The notes under the pieces: model-generated | What the model saw: only the letters and a program-made list of their open reading frames with translations | Told to the model about the DNA's origin: nothing | The model's database searches: none | NCBI RefSeq assembly: GCF_014652875.1 | Contig: NZ_BMZQ01000005.1 | Location: forward strand, 124,001 to 188,000 | DNA length: 64,000 nt | Direction: 5' to 3' | DNA from: Tianweitania populi | Lineage (GTDB): Bacteria > Pseudomonadota > Alphaproteobacteria > Rhizobiales > Rhizobiaceae | Part shown: positions 26,968 through 35,391 of the stretch, in pieces | Layout of the letters: each line of letters opens with the position of its first letter | Position numbering within the stretch: position 1 is the stretch's first letter | Translations under genes and position numbers: made by a program

Positions 26968-27504
26968 TCAGAGCGCGTTCAACGTGCCGTAACGACCATT
27001 GCCGTAAGCAAGCGCTGCACCATCACGCAGCCTGACGGCTCGTACGGCACCGAAGATCAGGGCGTGGCTATGCCGCTCGATCACCTCTTCGACCTCGCAG
27101 TCCACCGAGGCGAGCGCATCATCGAGCACGCCCGCGCCGGTCACGAGGCGCGACCAAGAACTACCGAGATACCGCGCCGGACCCTTGGTCCCACCGCGCC
27201 CGGCAAACCTGTCCGCGACCGCCTGCTGTTCGTTGCTCAGGACATTGACGCAGAAGTGCCCGTAGCGACGAATGGCCGGCCAGGTCGAGGACGACAGGTT
27301 GATGCTGACGAGCATCGTTTCAGGTTCGACGGAAAAGGAAATTGCCGTCGTCACCGTTGCGCCGGTTCTATCCTCGCCGATGCCAGCGGTGATTACACTG
27401 ACACCGCCAGCGGAACGCCGCATGGCATCCCTCAAGGATACCGTTGGGAGGGATAAAGCCCTGCTAGCTACTGGAGGGCGAAGCGCATCTGCGACAAGGG
27501 TCAT
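26968..27504 (-). CDS. flavin reductase (DszD/HpaC-like)
   Basis: 178 residues of the flavin-reductase-like domain family. The family pattern AMRRSAGGVSVITAG opens the domain; FSVEPETMLVSINLSSST and GHFCVNVLSNEQQAVADRFAG follow, then SHALIFGAVRAV near the end. It reduces FMN or FAD with NAD(P)H and hands it to the two monooxygenases of the operon. First gene of the minus-strand sulfur operon, 30 bp before the permease gene. The exact start is uncertain because no strong ribosome site is visible. Confidence 0.88.
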   Translation of the reverse strand: MTLVADALRPPVASRALSLPTVSLRDAMRRSAGGVSVITAGIGEDRTGATVTTAISFSVEPETMLVSINLSSSTWPAIRRYGHFCVNVLSNEQQAVADRFAGRGGTKGPARYLGSSWSRLVTGAGVLDDALASVDCEVEEVIERHSHALIFGAVRAVRLRDGAALAYGNGRYGTLNAL

Positions 27505-27898
27505 CTAATGATCTCTATCGTTTCCTGACGTGCCGAAGCAGCGTCGAGCACCTAAATAACCAAGCCTTCAGAGACCTCGCGACAAACCGGATGCTAAATC
27601 TACTAGCTTTGTAGGAATTTAAATCCCAAGGCGAGCTATCAACTCGGCGTGGATCGCATTTGATCTAACCCCCAAATTTGACTGCTGCTTTCCCCCTTCG
27701 AAAAATTTAGAAGACCGGCCCTCGACAATCCCTAGTAACTTACTAGACTATCTTTGTTGACGCTTCAGCCGTCAGCCTGGCTGCGAGAGGGGTAACCTCG
27801 GCGTGGGCCCAACAAGAAGTCGCGCAGGAGGAAGCGCGCTCAAGACAAGGATGACGACCGCTTAGCCGAACAACTCGGAACAGGATGGGAGAGCCTCC
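27505..27898. other. divergent intergenic region, AT-rich
   Basis: 394 bp between the sulfur operon and the short LLM gene, with visibly lower GC than its neighbours (27540-27770). It must hold promoters for both directions. I see the inverted element CTAC-tagcttt-GTAG at 27600-27614 next to GGAATTTAAAT, but no confident consensus and no gene. Confidence 0.4.
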
Positions 27899-28831
27899 AT
27901 GAGCATCGAATTTGCAGGCCTTATACTGACCCAGGCAGAAGCCGGGGTGCCTCGCCTTCACGAGCATCGCCGCAAGTCGGATCTGCCTCAGTCGTTTGCT
28001 CAAGCCGGGTTCGATACGATATTGGTTGGGGGAGCTGGTGCTCTTGGACTGGCGCGCGGACTATCTGCCGACCGTACCGGGCCGAAGCTCACCATCCAGC
28101 ACCGTCCGCATGAGGAACTGGTTGAAGCGGCGGATACGTTTGCTTTGCTGGACTGTAGCGCTGCTGGCGGGTTGAGCGTCGAAATCGTGGGCGAGCCCAC
28201 TTCAATCGAGCGTGCCTCCTTCGTTCACGAAACGGACCAGGCAAGAACCGACGAGTATCTCACCTTGTTGAAGCGCCTTTGGCTCAACGATAAAGCGATC
28301 GACTATGAAGGCCGCTTCTTCAGCCTGCACGGTGCTATACTCTCGGCGCGGCGATGTCACAGGACGCTGCCGCTCATCATAGGCGGGCGTTCCGCAGTCG
28401 CTGTTCGCGTCGCGGCACGGCATGCGGATGTGTTCAAGCTCGGCGGCGTTGGCCTTGCTGAAGCCAAGGACCTCATTGCGCAGGTGGAAGCTGCAGCGAT
28501 ACCGTTCGGTAGATCAGGCCGCATTCGCTACTCACTGGATATTCAACCGAATGATGTACCCCTAACAAAGTCAGGAACACGCTCGTTGGTCATGATGCCA
28601 CCGCAGGAAGTGCTGGAGTTAACCGGCCGCGCGGAAGACATGGTGCTGCAACTCCTTCCTTATATTGAGCTAGGCGTGTCGCACTTCACAGTGCGCGGGC
28701 TGCAAACGCCGGAGGATGTGGCCAGTTTCGGCGAAGACGTCATCTCGCTTCTGCGCCGAACACAGGAGCGCGCCGTGCACCACCGCTTTGGCTTGCATCC
28801 TGAAATTCGTTTGATGCAAACGCTTTCATAG
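27899..28831 (+). CDS. short LLM-class oxidoreductase (SsuD-like, shortened)
   Basis: 310 residues, roughly 60-70 fewer than the alkanesulfonate monooxygenase SsuD. Recognisable parts are DEYLTLLKRLWLNDKAIDYEGRFF, ILSARRCHRTLPLIIGGRS near residue 150, AARHADVFKLGG, and a C-terminal LLPYIELGVSHFTVRGLQTPED. The N-terminal barrel strands (residues 1-100) diverge and look compressed; the usual ERLRFL and VTGGDP blocks are poorly kept. It may be a specialised paralog or a decaying copy. Divergent from the sulfur operon, so the context supports a sulfur role. Confidence 0.65.
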   Translation: MSIEFAGLILTQAEAGVPRLHEHRRKSDLPQSFAQAGFDTILVGGAGALGLARGLSADRTGPKLTIQHRPHEELVEAADTFALLDCSAAGGLSVEIVGEPTSIERASFVHETDQARTDEYLTLLKRLWLNDKAIDYEGRFFSLHGAILSARRCHRTLPLIIGGRSAVAVRVAARHADVFKLGGVGLAEAKDLIAQVEAAAIPFGRSGRIRYSLDIQPNDVPLTKSGTRSLVMMPPQEVLELTGRAEDMVLQLLPYIELGVSHFTVRGLQTPEDVASFGEDVISLLRRTQERAVHHRFGLHPEIRLMQTLS

Positions 28832-29171
28832 AATCCAAGACACGGTCCCCCGTCGGGCCTAGAGCGTTGCCGGAGCCAGGATGAATGCTCATCTTGGCTC
28901 TACAAAAACTGCCTTTGAAGCGACTGCAGGCGTCAGCTGCGCTGGCGACGTCGGTGCAGCTTCGTTCTCAACGAAAACGCTTCTTCGATGTAAATCTTCC
29001 CTGATCTGCCATCACAGCGAATGTCCCATGCTTGGAAGTGCGATCAAGCTCATGGGAGCGTGGTGCAACACCATTGGTGAAGCAGTGAGGAAGCACCATG
29101 AGCCACATCCACAAAATGGCCGAATTGATCGCGTGTCGAACGACCGGTTTATCGTCGCAAGGAGTCGCTCG
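28832..29171. other. intergenic region before the 2OG oxygenase
   Basis: 340 bp. A frame open to the oxygenase start crosses it, but its translation (rich in Ser, Cys and His) resembles no leader domain. I read it as non-coding, holding the oxygenase promoter. Confidence 0.4.
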
Positions 29172-30191
29172 ATGACCAGGATCGTTCCTGTGCTGGATCT
29201 CAGTCAGCTTGAACGTGGCGAGCAGGCGCGAAGCGCGTTTCTTGCCGATCTCCGTTCAGCCGCGCGCGACATTGGCTTCTTCTATCTTGGCGGCCACGGC
29301 ATTTCGTTCGACGAGATCAATCAAGTCCTGAAGGCTTCGCGTCAGTTTTTCGCCCTTCCCGATGCCGAAAAGCAGGCGATCGAGATGGTCAACTCCCCGC
29401 AATTCCGCGGCTATACCCGCGCTGGCGGAGAGCGCACTCAAGGCAAGGCAGACTGGCGCGAGCAGCTAGACATTGGCTTTGAGCGTCCAACGCTCGTGCA
29501 GGAGCCCGGCTCACCTGCTTGGACGCGGTTGCAAGGGCCCAATCAGTGGCCTGCTTCGCTTCCTGATCTTCAATCGCGTTTGCTGAATTGGCAGAACAAG
29601 GTCACCGATGTTGGGATCCGGCTGCTACAGGCTTTCGCGCTCGCGCTTGAACAGGATGAGGATGCGTTCGGCTCGATCTATCGCGGCGAGCCGAACCATC
29701 GCATGAAGATCGTCCGATATCCTGGGCGCGAGACGGAGGCGAATGATCAGGGCGTCGGCGCGCATAAGGATGGCGGCTTCCTGACCTTGCTTCTCCAGGA
29801 CGAAAACCGCGGCTTGCAAGTGGAATATGACGGCAGCTGGGTGGATGTCGAGCCGCTGCCGGGCACCCTCGTCGTCAACATCGGCGAACTTCTGGAACTC
29901 GCCTCCAACGGTTATCTCCGCGCAACGGTACACCGTGTCGTTGCACCGCCTGCTGGCGTCGATCGCATCTCCGTCCCGTTCTTCTTCAGCGCAAGGCTCG
30001 ACGCCACCATTCCGCTGCTGGATTTGCCGGAGGAGCTTGCACGGGAAGCGACTGGTCCGGCCAGCGATCCGGATAATCCATTGCTGCGCGATGTCGGCGC
30101 CAATGTCCTGAAGAGCCGGTTGCGCTCCCATCCGGACGTAGCGGAGCGCCATTACGCCGATCTTCTCGGCAAGGCGCCCCGCGCAGCCTGA
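29172..30191 (+). CDS. 2-oxoglutarate/Fe(II)-dependent oxygenase, isopenicillin N synthase family
   Basis: 339 residues from an ATG with AAGGAG eight bases upstream. It has the N-terminal DIOX_N domain (PVLDLSQLERGEQARSAF, ARDIGFFYLGGHGI) and the double-stranded beta-helix core with iron ligands H198-x-D200 and H254 and the 2-oxoglutarate-binding R265-x-S267. GGFLTLLLQD and LVVNIGELLELASNGYLRATVHRVV are typical. The substrate is unknown. It lies between a sulfur operon and an amino-acid-type transporter, so oxidation of an imported organosulfur or amino-acid-like compound is plausible. A strong terminator follows. Confidence 0.9.
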   Translation: MTRIVPVLDLSQLERGEQARSAFLADLRSAARDIGFFYLGGHGISFDEINQVLKASRQFFALPDAEKQAIEMVNSPQFRGYTRAGGERTQGKADWREQLDIGFERPTLVQEPGSPAWTRLQGPNQWPASLPDLQSRLLNWQNKVTDVGIRLLQAFALALEQDEDAFGSIYRGEPNHRMKIVRYPGRETEANDQGVGAHKDGGFLTLLLQDENRGLQVEYDGSWVDVEPLPGTLVVNIGELLELASNGYLRATVHRVVAPPAGVDRISVPFFFSARLDATIPLLDLPEELAREATGPASDPDNPLLRDVGANVLKSRLRSHPDVAERHYADLLGKAPRAA

Positions 30192-30334
30192 TGGATGGTT
30201 TGTTCCTCGTCGACGAACAATTTAGAATCCTGTTCGTCGTGAGGTGAAGCCGGGTCTGCCAGAACAACCGAACGCCCGCTGGTTCCTCTTTCGGCGGACG
30301 TGTTCCCCTCAGAAGGTCTCGCACCTTCCACTTG

Positions 30335-30366
30335 ACCGGGCCGCATGCGCGCCCGGTTTTTCTTTT
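30335..30366 (+). terminator. Rho-independent terminator after the 2OG oxygenase
   Basis: ACCGGGC-cgcatgcgc-GCCCGGT followed by TTTTCTTTT. It lies in the 356-bp gap before the amino-acid transporter; the rest of that gap holds the AT-rich promoter region near 30400-30460. Confidence 0.85.
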
Positions 30367-30547
30367 CCCGTCAGTCGTTTAGCCGCATATTCGAGATGCC
30401 TCAAAGTTTAGCACGCTGCTCGTCAAACCAGCTGGATTTTAGTTTGGAATTTCTAGTCTGAAGCCTCTGAGCAAGTACCCTGAGATTATCAACCACGGCG
30501 GGGGACGCCGGCTGGACGATAACAAACGAGACTCAGGAGCATTCATC

Positions 30548-31582
30548 ATGACGTCCACGAAACGCTTGGGCCATGGCTGGAGATCGGTTTTGGCAGCTGG
30601 CCTGGCGATCAGTACAACCTTTCTCGCGACGCCCGGTCATGCCGGTCCGACACTGGACAAGATCAAGGAGCGCGGCTCCATCAAGGTTGGCGTTGGCACG
30701 ACGCCCGGCTTCTTCGCGCCCGACAGTAGCGGTAAGTGGCAGGGTTTTTTCATCGATTACGGCCGCGCGCTGTCGATCGCCGTGTTCGGCACGCCGGATA
30801 AGGTCGAATTCACCAACTCATCGCCGCAGCAGCGTCTGCCCGCGCTTCAATCCGGCGAGTTCGACATCCTTCTTTCGGGCGTCACCGTCACCGTTACCCG
30901 CGCCTTCCAGCTCGGCTTCCACTTCGGTCCGACCATCTTCTATGATGGCCAGGGCATTCTGGTGCGCAAGGATCTAAACGTCGGAAAGGCGGCTGATCTC
31001 GACGGCGCAACGATCGGCATTCAGAGCGGCACAACCGGCGAGCTCAATATTGCCGACTTCTTCCGCAAGACTGGCAAGCAGTTCACGCCGGTGACCATCG
31101 AAGACACCAGCGAATTCATCGACGCGCTGCAATCAGGCCGCGTCGATGCGATCACGCAGGACTCGTCGGATCTTGTCGGCAAGCGCACGCAGCTGAAGAA
31201 CCCGGATGACTACGTCGTTCTGCCCGAGCGCCTGTCCAAGGAGCCGCTCGCTCCGGCAATCGCCGGCGGCGATGATCGCTGGCTGGAGATCGTTAACTGG
31301 ACCGTCAATGCCACGATCCAGGCTGAAGAGTGGGGCATCACTTCGGCTAATGTCGACGAGTTCCTAAAATCCGAAGATCCGGCCATCAAGCGCTTCCTCG
31401 GTGTCGATCCTGCGCTCGGCCAATCGATCGGCCTTGATCCGAAATGGGCTTACAACATCATCAAGACCGTGGGCAATTACGGTGAGTTGTTCGACAAGCA
31501 CCTGAAGCCGCTGGGCTGGGAGCGTGGCTACAACCGCCTGTGGACCGACGGCGGCCTGCTTTATTCGCCGCCGTTCCGCTAA
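30548..31582 (+). CDS. general amino-acid-type ABC substrate-binding protein (AapJ/BztA-like)
   Basis: 344 residues, CAGGAG just upstream, signal peptide ending near GHA. SBP family 3, AapJ branch: GPTLDKIKERGSIKVGVGTT opens the mature protein; a DLDGATIGIQSGTTGELNIADF block and SADVD-like DALQSGRVDAITQDSSDL follow. The C-terminal LGLDPKWAYNIIKTVGNYGE-type end (here IGLDPKWAYNIIK) is characteristic of AapJ. First gene of a three-gene operon with two permeases but no ATPase. Confidence 0.92.
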   Translation: MTSTKRLGHGWRSVLAAGLAISTTFLATPGHAGPTLDKIKERGSIKVGVGTTPGFFAPDSSGKWQGFFIDYGRALSIAVFGTPDKVEFTNSSPQQRLPALQSGEFDILLSGVTVTVTRAFQLGFHFGPTIFYDGQGILVRKDLNVGKAADLDGATIGIQSGTTGELNIADFFRKTGKQFTPVTIEDTSEFIDALQSGRVDAITQDSSDLVGKRTQLKNPDDYVVLPERLSKEPLAPAIAGGDDRWLEIVNWTVNATIQAEEWGITSANVDEFLKSEDPAIKRFLGVDPALGQSIGLDPKWAYNIIKTVGNYGELFDKHLKPLGWERGYNRLWTDGGLLYSPPFR

Positions 31583-31594
31583 GCGCAAGCATCC

Positions 31595-32782
31595 ATGACA
31601 ACCGAAACGATACTGCCGGGCCCGACAAGGCCCGGCATCTTGCGTCAGGTGCGCGCCTGGTGGGGGCCGCATGCGCTGTCGCAAGGGCTGTTTATCGCCG
31701 CACTCGGCCTGCTGGTCATTGTGCTGGCCAGCAACACGCTGGCGACCATGACGCGCATCGGGATTACACCCGGCTTCGACTTCTTGTGGCGCTCGGCCAA
31801 TTTCGAGATCGGCGAGGGCTTGATCCCCTTTCGCGCTGGCGATCCCTATTTTCGCGCGATACTCGTGGGGCTGCTCAACACGATCAAGGTTGCAGCACTC
31901 GGCTGCGTTTTCGCCACCATTTTAGGCGTGATTCTGGGTGTTGCCGGACTGTCGGGCAACCTCCTGCTCGCCACCCTCGTGCGTTGGTATATCGAAGCGA
32001 TCCGCAACACGCCGCTGCTGTTGCAATTGTTCTTCTGGATCGCGCTCGCCAAATCATTCCCGCCGCCTCGCGCCGCCATCAGCGCATTTGACTCCGTGTT
32101 CCTCACCAATCGCGGCGTGTTCGTTCCTACGGTCAATCTCGTGGAGGCGAGTGCGTGGACCTGGTGGCTGATCATCGCGATTGTTGCTGCCCTTGTCGCT
32201 GGTTTGTCGTGGCTGCGCCGTGGCCATGGGCTGACTTTAAGCCGCTTCGGGGTGCTATTCGTCGCCGGCCTTGTCGCGATTGCCATTGTTCTACTCCTCA
32301 GCGATGGCCGCTTCAGCGCCGAACTTCCTGTTTTGGCCGGGTTCAATATTCGTGGCGGAGCAAGCCTGACGCCGGAATTTGCCGCGCTGCTGACGGGTTT
32401 GACCGTGAAGTTCTCCGCGGCCATCGCCGAGATTGTGCGCGCGGGAATCCAGTCCGTCAGCCAGGGGCAGTGGGAAGCAGCGCGGACGCTCGGCCTGCGC
32501 GACGGCCAGATCATGCGCCTGATCGTGCTGCCGCAGGCGCTGCGGGTGATCACCCCGCTGACAACGTCCAGCTATCTCGACCTCACCAAGGATTCCAGCC
32601 TCGCCGTTGCGATTGGCTATCCCGACCTCGTCAATGTCATCAACACCACGGCCAACACGACAGGCCAGTCCTTTGAAGCGCTGGCGATCCTGATAGGCCT
32701 TTATCTCACCCTCAATCTGACAGTGTCGGCTGCTATGAACCTGTATAATCGGCGCGTTGCCTTGCGGGGGCAGGCGCGATGA
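31595..32782 (+). CDS. amino-acid-type ABC permease (AapQ/BztB-like)
   Basis: 395 residues, the long permease form of the Aap/Bzt family with extra N-terminal helices. Markers are TRIGITPGFDFLWRSANFEIGE, RNTPLLLQLFFW near residue 137 and the coupling region IVRAGIQSVSQGQWEAARTLGL near residue 285, followed by VLPQALRVITPLTTSSYLDL. Starts 12 bp after the binding-protein gene and overlaps the next permease by four bases. Confidence 0.92.
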   Translation: MTTETILPGPTRPGILRQVRAWWGPHALSQGLFIAALGLLVIVLASNTLATMTRIGITPGFDFLWRSANFEIGEGLIPFRAGDPYFRAILVGLLNTIKVAALGCVFATILGVILGVAGLSGNLLLATLVRWYIEAIRNTPLLLQLFFWIALAKSFPPPRAAISAFDSVFLTNRGVFVPTVNLVEASAWTWWLIIAIVAALVAGLSWLRRGHGLTLSRFGVLFVAGLVAIAIVLLLSDGRFSAELPVLAGFNIRGGASLTPEFAALLTGLTVKFSAAIAEIVRAGIQSVSQGQWEAARTLGLRDGQIMRLIVLPQALRVITPLTTSSYLDLTKDSSLAVAIGYPDLVNVINTTANTTGQSFEALAILIGLYLTLNLTVSAAMNLYNRRVALRGQAR

Positions 32783-33852
32783 CCGACGGCTTCCAAACTG
32801 TCCGGCAGGCGAACGTCATTTTCGATCGCCTACGTCGCGGTCTGTTCGGCGGATGGCTGAACACCAGCCTCACGGTTCTGACGGTAGTATTGCTGGTTTG
32901 GATTGTACCTCCGCTGATCCGATGGGGGCTGCTTGATGCAAGCTTCTCGGGTCCCTCGGGCGATTGCGTCGCGGCCGGTGGTGCGTGCTGGTCCTTCGTC
33001 GCCGCCAAGCTGCGTTTCATCCTGTTCGCCTTCTACCCACCCGACCTGCAATGGCGTCCGCTGCTGGTCATGCTGCTGCTTGTTGCGCTCCTAGTGATCA
33101 CGGCACAGCCACGCTTCTGGCGGCGCGAACTGCTGATTGCCTGGATCGTCGTGATCGTCGGCAGCTGGGTGCTGATGTCCGGCGGTTGGCTCTTGCTGCG
33201 CGTGCCGTCGAACCAGTGGGGCGGCTTGCCGGTCACACTCTTTGTGTGGACCGTCTGCTTCGCCCTCGCCATGCCGCTCGCCGTGCTACTTGCCCTTGCG
33301 CGACGCTCCCGCATGGGCGGCCTCCGCACTGTCTCAATCCTCTTAATCGAATTGATGCGCGGCACGCCGATGGTGGCGATCCTTTATGTGGCGATGCTGA
33401 TCCTGCCGATGGCTATCCCTGGCGGTCAGGGCTTCGACAAGACGCTGCGCGCCATGATCATGATCACCCTGTTCTGGTCGGCTTACGTGGCAGAGGTCGT
33501 GCGCGCCGGTCTGCAGACAATCCCGGCTGGCCAGGAAGAGGCGGCCACCGCGCTCGGTCTCGGCTACTGGCGCACGATGCAGCTGATCGTCTTGCCGCAA
33601 GCGCTGCGCCTTGTCATTCCCGGCCTCGTCAACCTGGCGATCGGGTTCCTGCTTGCGACCTCGCTGCTTGCAGTGATCGGCATCTTCGATCTCCTGAACG
33701 CCGCCCGCGCCTCCGCCACCGACCCGCAGTGGCTGGGTTTCTATGACGAAGCCTACCTCACCGTCGCCGTGATCTATTTTGTGTTCTGTTATGCGGGATC
33801 GCGTTACAGCCGATGGCTTGAGCGCAGGCTGGGAAGCCATGTTAGGCCGTGA
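32779..33852 (+). CDS. amino-acid-type ABC permease (AapM/BztC-like)
   Basis: 357 residues with about eight hydrophobic segments. LIELMRGTPMVAILYVAML near residue 190 and VVRAGLQTIPAGQEEAATALGL near residue 240 are the family motifs. In Aap/Bzt operons the ATPase gene aapP follows; here the next gene is an unrelated kinase on the other strand. The transporter therefore needs an ATPase from elsewhere, or the operon has lost its last gene. Confidence 0.92.
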   Translation: MTDGFQTVRQANVIFDRLRRGLFGGWLNTSLTVLTVVLLVWIVPPLIRWGLLDASFSGPSGDCVAAGGACWSFVAAKLRFILFAFYPPDLQWRPLLVMLLLVALLVITAQPRFWRRELLIAWIVVIVGSWVLMSGGWLLLRVPSNQWGGLPVTLFVWTVCFALAMPLAVLLALARRSRMGGLRTVSILLIELMRGTPMVAILYVAMLILPMAIPGGQGFDKTLRAMIMITLFWSAYVAEVVRAGLQTIPAGQEEAATALGLGYWRTMQLIVLPQALRLVIPGLVNLAIGFLLATSLLAVIGIFDLLNAARASATDPQWLGFYDEAYLTVAVIYFVFCYAGSRYSRWLERRLGSHVRP

Positions 33853-33921
33853 TCCAAGGACTGTTCCGCATCGATCTGTCCGCGCACGGAAAGGTGGTCA
33901 GTCCTGTTGATGACCTATGGA

Positions 33922-35391
33922 CTAATGCGCGGTCAAGCGTCCAAGCAGCGAGCGCCAATCGCCTGTAACTTTCGACCGCCAGGTTCCGGCCTCTTGTCGG
34001 GGCTGAAACACTGTGTCAGATTGATGCGACGGGGCCGGTAGGCTTGCAAGGTTTTTGAGAGCCATCGCTGCGACGCCGATTGCGCCGACTTCGGCTTGAG
34101 CGCTGCGTGTGACAGGGCGATTGAGAAGATCAGCTTGTAACTGCATGAGAAGATCGTTCGCCGATGCGCCGCCGTCGGCGAGCAGGCCGTGCAGCGAGCC
34201 TTCGATGTCCTGCTCCATGGCGTTGAACACGTCGGCGATTTGAAGAACGATAGCTTCCAGCGTTGCGCGAGCGAGGTGGGCTCGGGTGGTTGCGAGCGTC
34301 ATGCCGGAGATGGTGCCGGAAACAGTGTCGTTCCAGTGCGGTGCGCCGAGGCCGGCGAGTGCCGGAACGAAGGTCACGCCGCCGCTATCTTCGACGGTTT
34401 CTGCAAGCTCGGAAAGGGCTTTGGCGTCAGGCAGACCCAGCATGTCGGCAGCGAAGGCGGCTGCCTGTGCGGAAACTGTGATGTTGCCTTCGAGAGCGTA
34501 GGTTACGCCCTGATCCTGCTCGCTCCAGGCGATGGTGGCGGAAAGGCCGTGCTTTGACAACACGCGTTCCGGTGTCAGCGTCATCAGCGAGGAGCCGGTG
34601 CCGTAGGTGGCTTTCACAAGACCCGGGGCGCGCACGCCATGGCCATAAAGCGCGGCATGGCTGTCTCCCATCATGGCAAGGATCGGAACGCTAGCGGGCA
34701 GGGCGGTTACACCGTCTGCCACTTCGCCGAAGCGGCTGTTCGAGGCGCGGACGTCCGGCAATGCCGATAAAGGCACATGGAACAGGTCACACAGACTTTC
34801 GTCCCATTGCAGCCGCTGGGTGTTGAACAGTTGCGTGCGAGATGCGTTGGAATGATCTGTGGCGAACGTTTTGCCACCGGTCAGACGGTAAAGCAGCCAG
34901 CTATCCACCGTTCCGGCTCGAAGCCGGCCTTGTTCGGCAAAGCTCCGGGCCTCCGGCACATTCTCCATCACCCATCCCAGCTTTGAGGCCGGGAAGAGGG
35001 CGTTGATCGAAAGGCCGGTCGCTTCCACGACCGCGGGGTTGGCTCCATCCGCGATCAGCGCGTCGCAAACTTTGGCGGTGCGTCGGCACTGCCAAAGGAT
35101 GGCTGGCGTAAGGGGTAAGCCTGTTTCGGCATCCCACACCACCAGCGTTTCGCGCTGGTTGGCGATGGCCAGGCCGCTGATGTCGTAGTTGCCCGATGCC
35201 ATGATGTCGGCGATGACGGCCTGGACGCTGGCCCAGATTTCCACGGCGGATTGTTCGGCCCAGCCGGGGCGCGGATAGGTCGACTTCAGCGGCGCCGAAG
35301 CCTTGGCGACGATGCCACCTGCCATGTCAACCAGGATCGCCTTGGTATTGGTCGTGCCCTGGTCGATGGCAATGACATGGCCGGTGCTCAT
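33922..35391 (-). CDS. FGGY-family carbohydrate kinase, candidate D-apulose kinase
   Basis: 489 residues. Glycerol-kinase-like FGGY fold: IAIDQGTTNTKAILVD at the N-terminus, IANQRETLVVWD, GTVDSWLLYRLTGG near residue 160, KATYGTGSSLMTL near residue 260, and SGMTLATTRAHLARATLEAI near residue 365. It phosphorylates a sugar or polyol with ATP. It is translationally coupled (ATGA) to the transketolase C-terminal-half gene and belongs to the minus-strand catabolic operon with an isomerase. That set fits apulose phosphorylation in the transketolase-type D-apiose pathway; another ketopentose or a glycerol-like substrate is possible. Confidence 0.85.
   Translation of the reverse strand: MSTGHVIAIDQGTTNTKAILVDMAGGIVAKASAPLKSTYPRPGWAEQSAVEIWASVQAVIADIMASGNYDISGLAIANQRETLVVWDAETGLPLTPAILWQCRRTAKVCDALIADGANPAVVEATGLSINALFPASKLGWVMENVPEARSFAEQGRLRAGTVDSWLLYRLTGGKTFATDHSNASRTQLFNTQRLQWDESLCDLFHVPLSALPDVRASNSRFGEVADGVTALPASVPILAMMGDSHAALYGHGVRAPGLVKATYGTGSSLMTLTPERVLSKHGLSATIAWSEQDQGVTYALEGNITVSAQAAAFAADMLGLPDAKALSELAETVEDSGGVTFVPALAGLGAPHWNDTVSGTISGMTLATTRAHLARATLEAIVLQIADVFNAMEQDIEGSLHGLLADGGASANDLLMQLQADLLNRPVTRSAQAEVGAIGVAAMALKNLASLPAPSHQSDTVFQPRQEAGTWRSKVTGDWRSLLGRLTAH

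Noticed and set aside
28881-29171. N-terminal extension of the 2OG oxygenase
   Set aside because: The extra 97 codons match nothing, and a strong AAGGAG sits exactly before the internal ATG at 29172.
27600-30462. Possible shared sulfur-regulator site: GGAATTT-containing AT-rich stretches near 27600-27625 and 30435-30462
   Set aside because: Similarity is limited to about seven bases plus scattered matches; not enough to call an operator.
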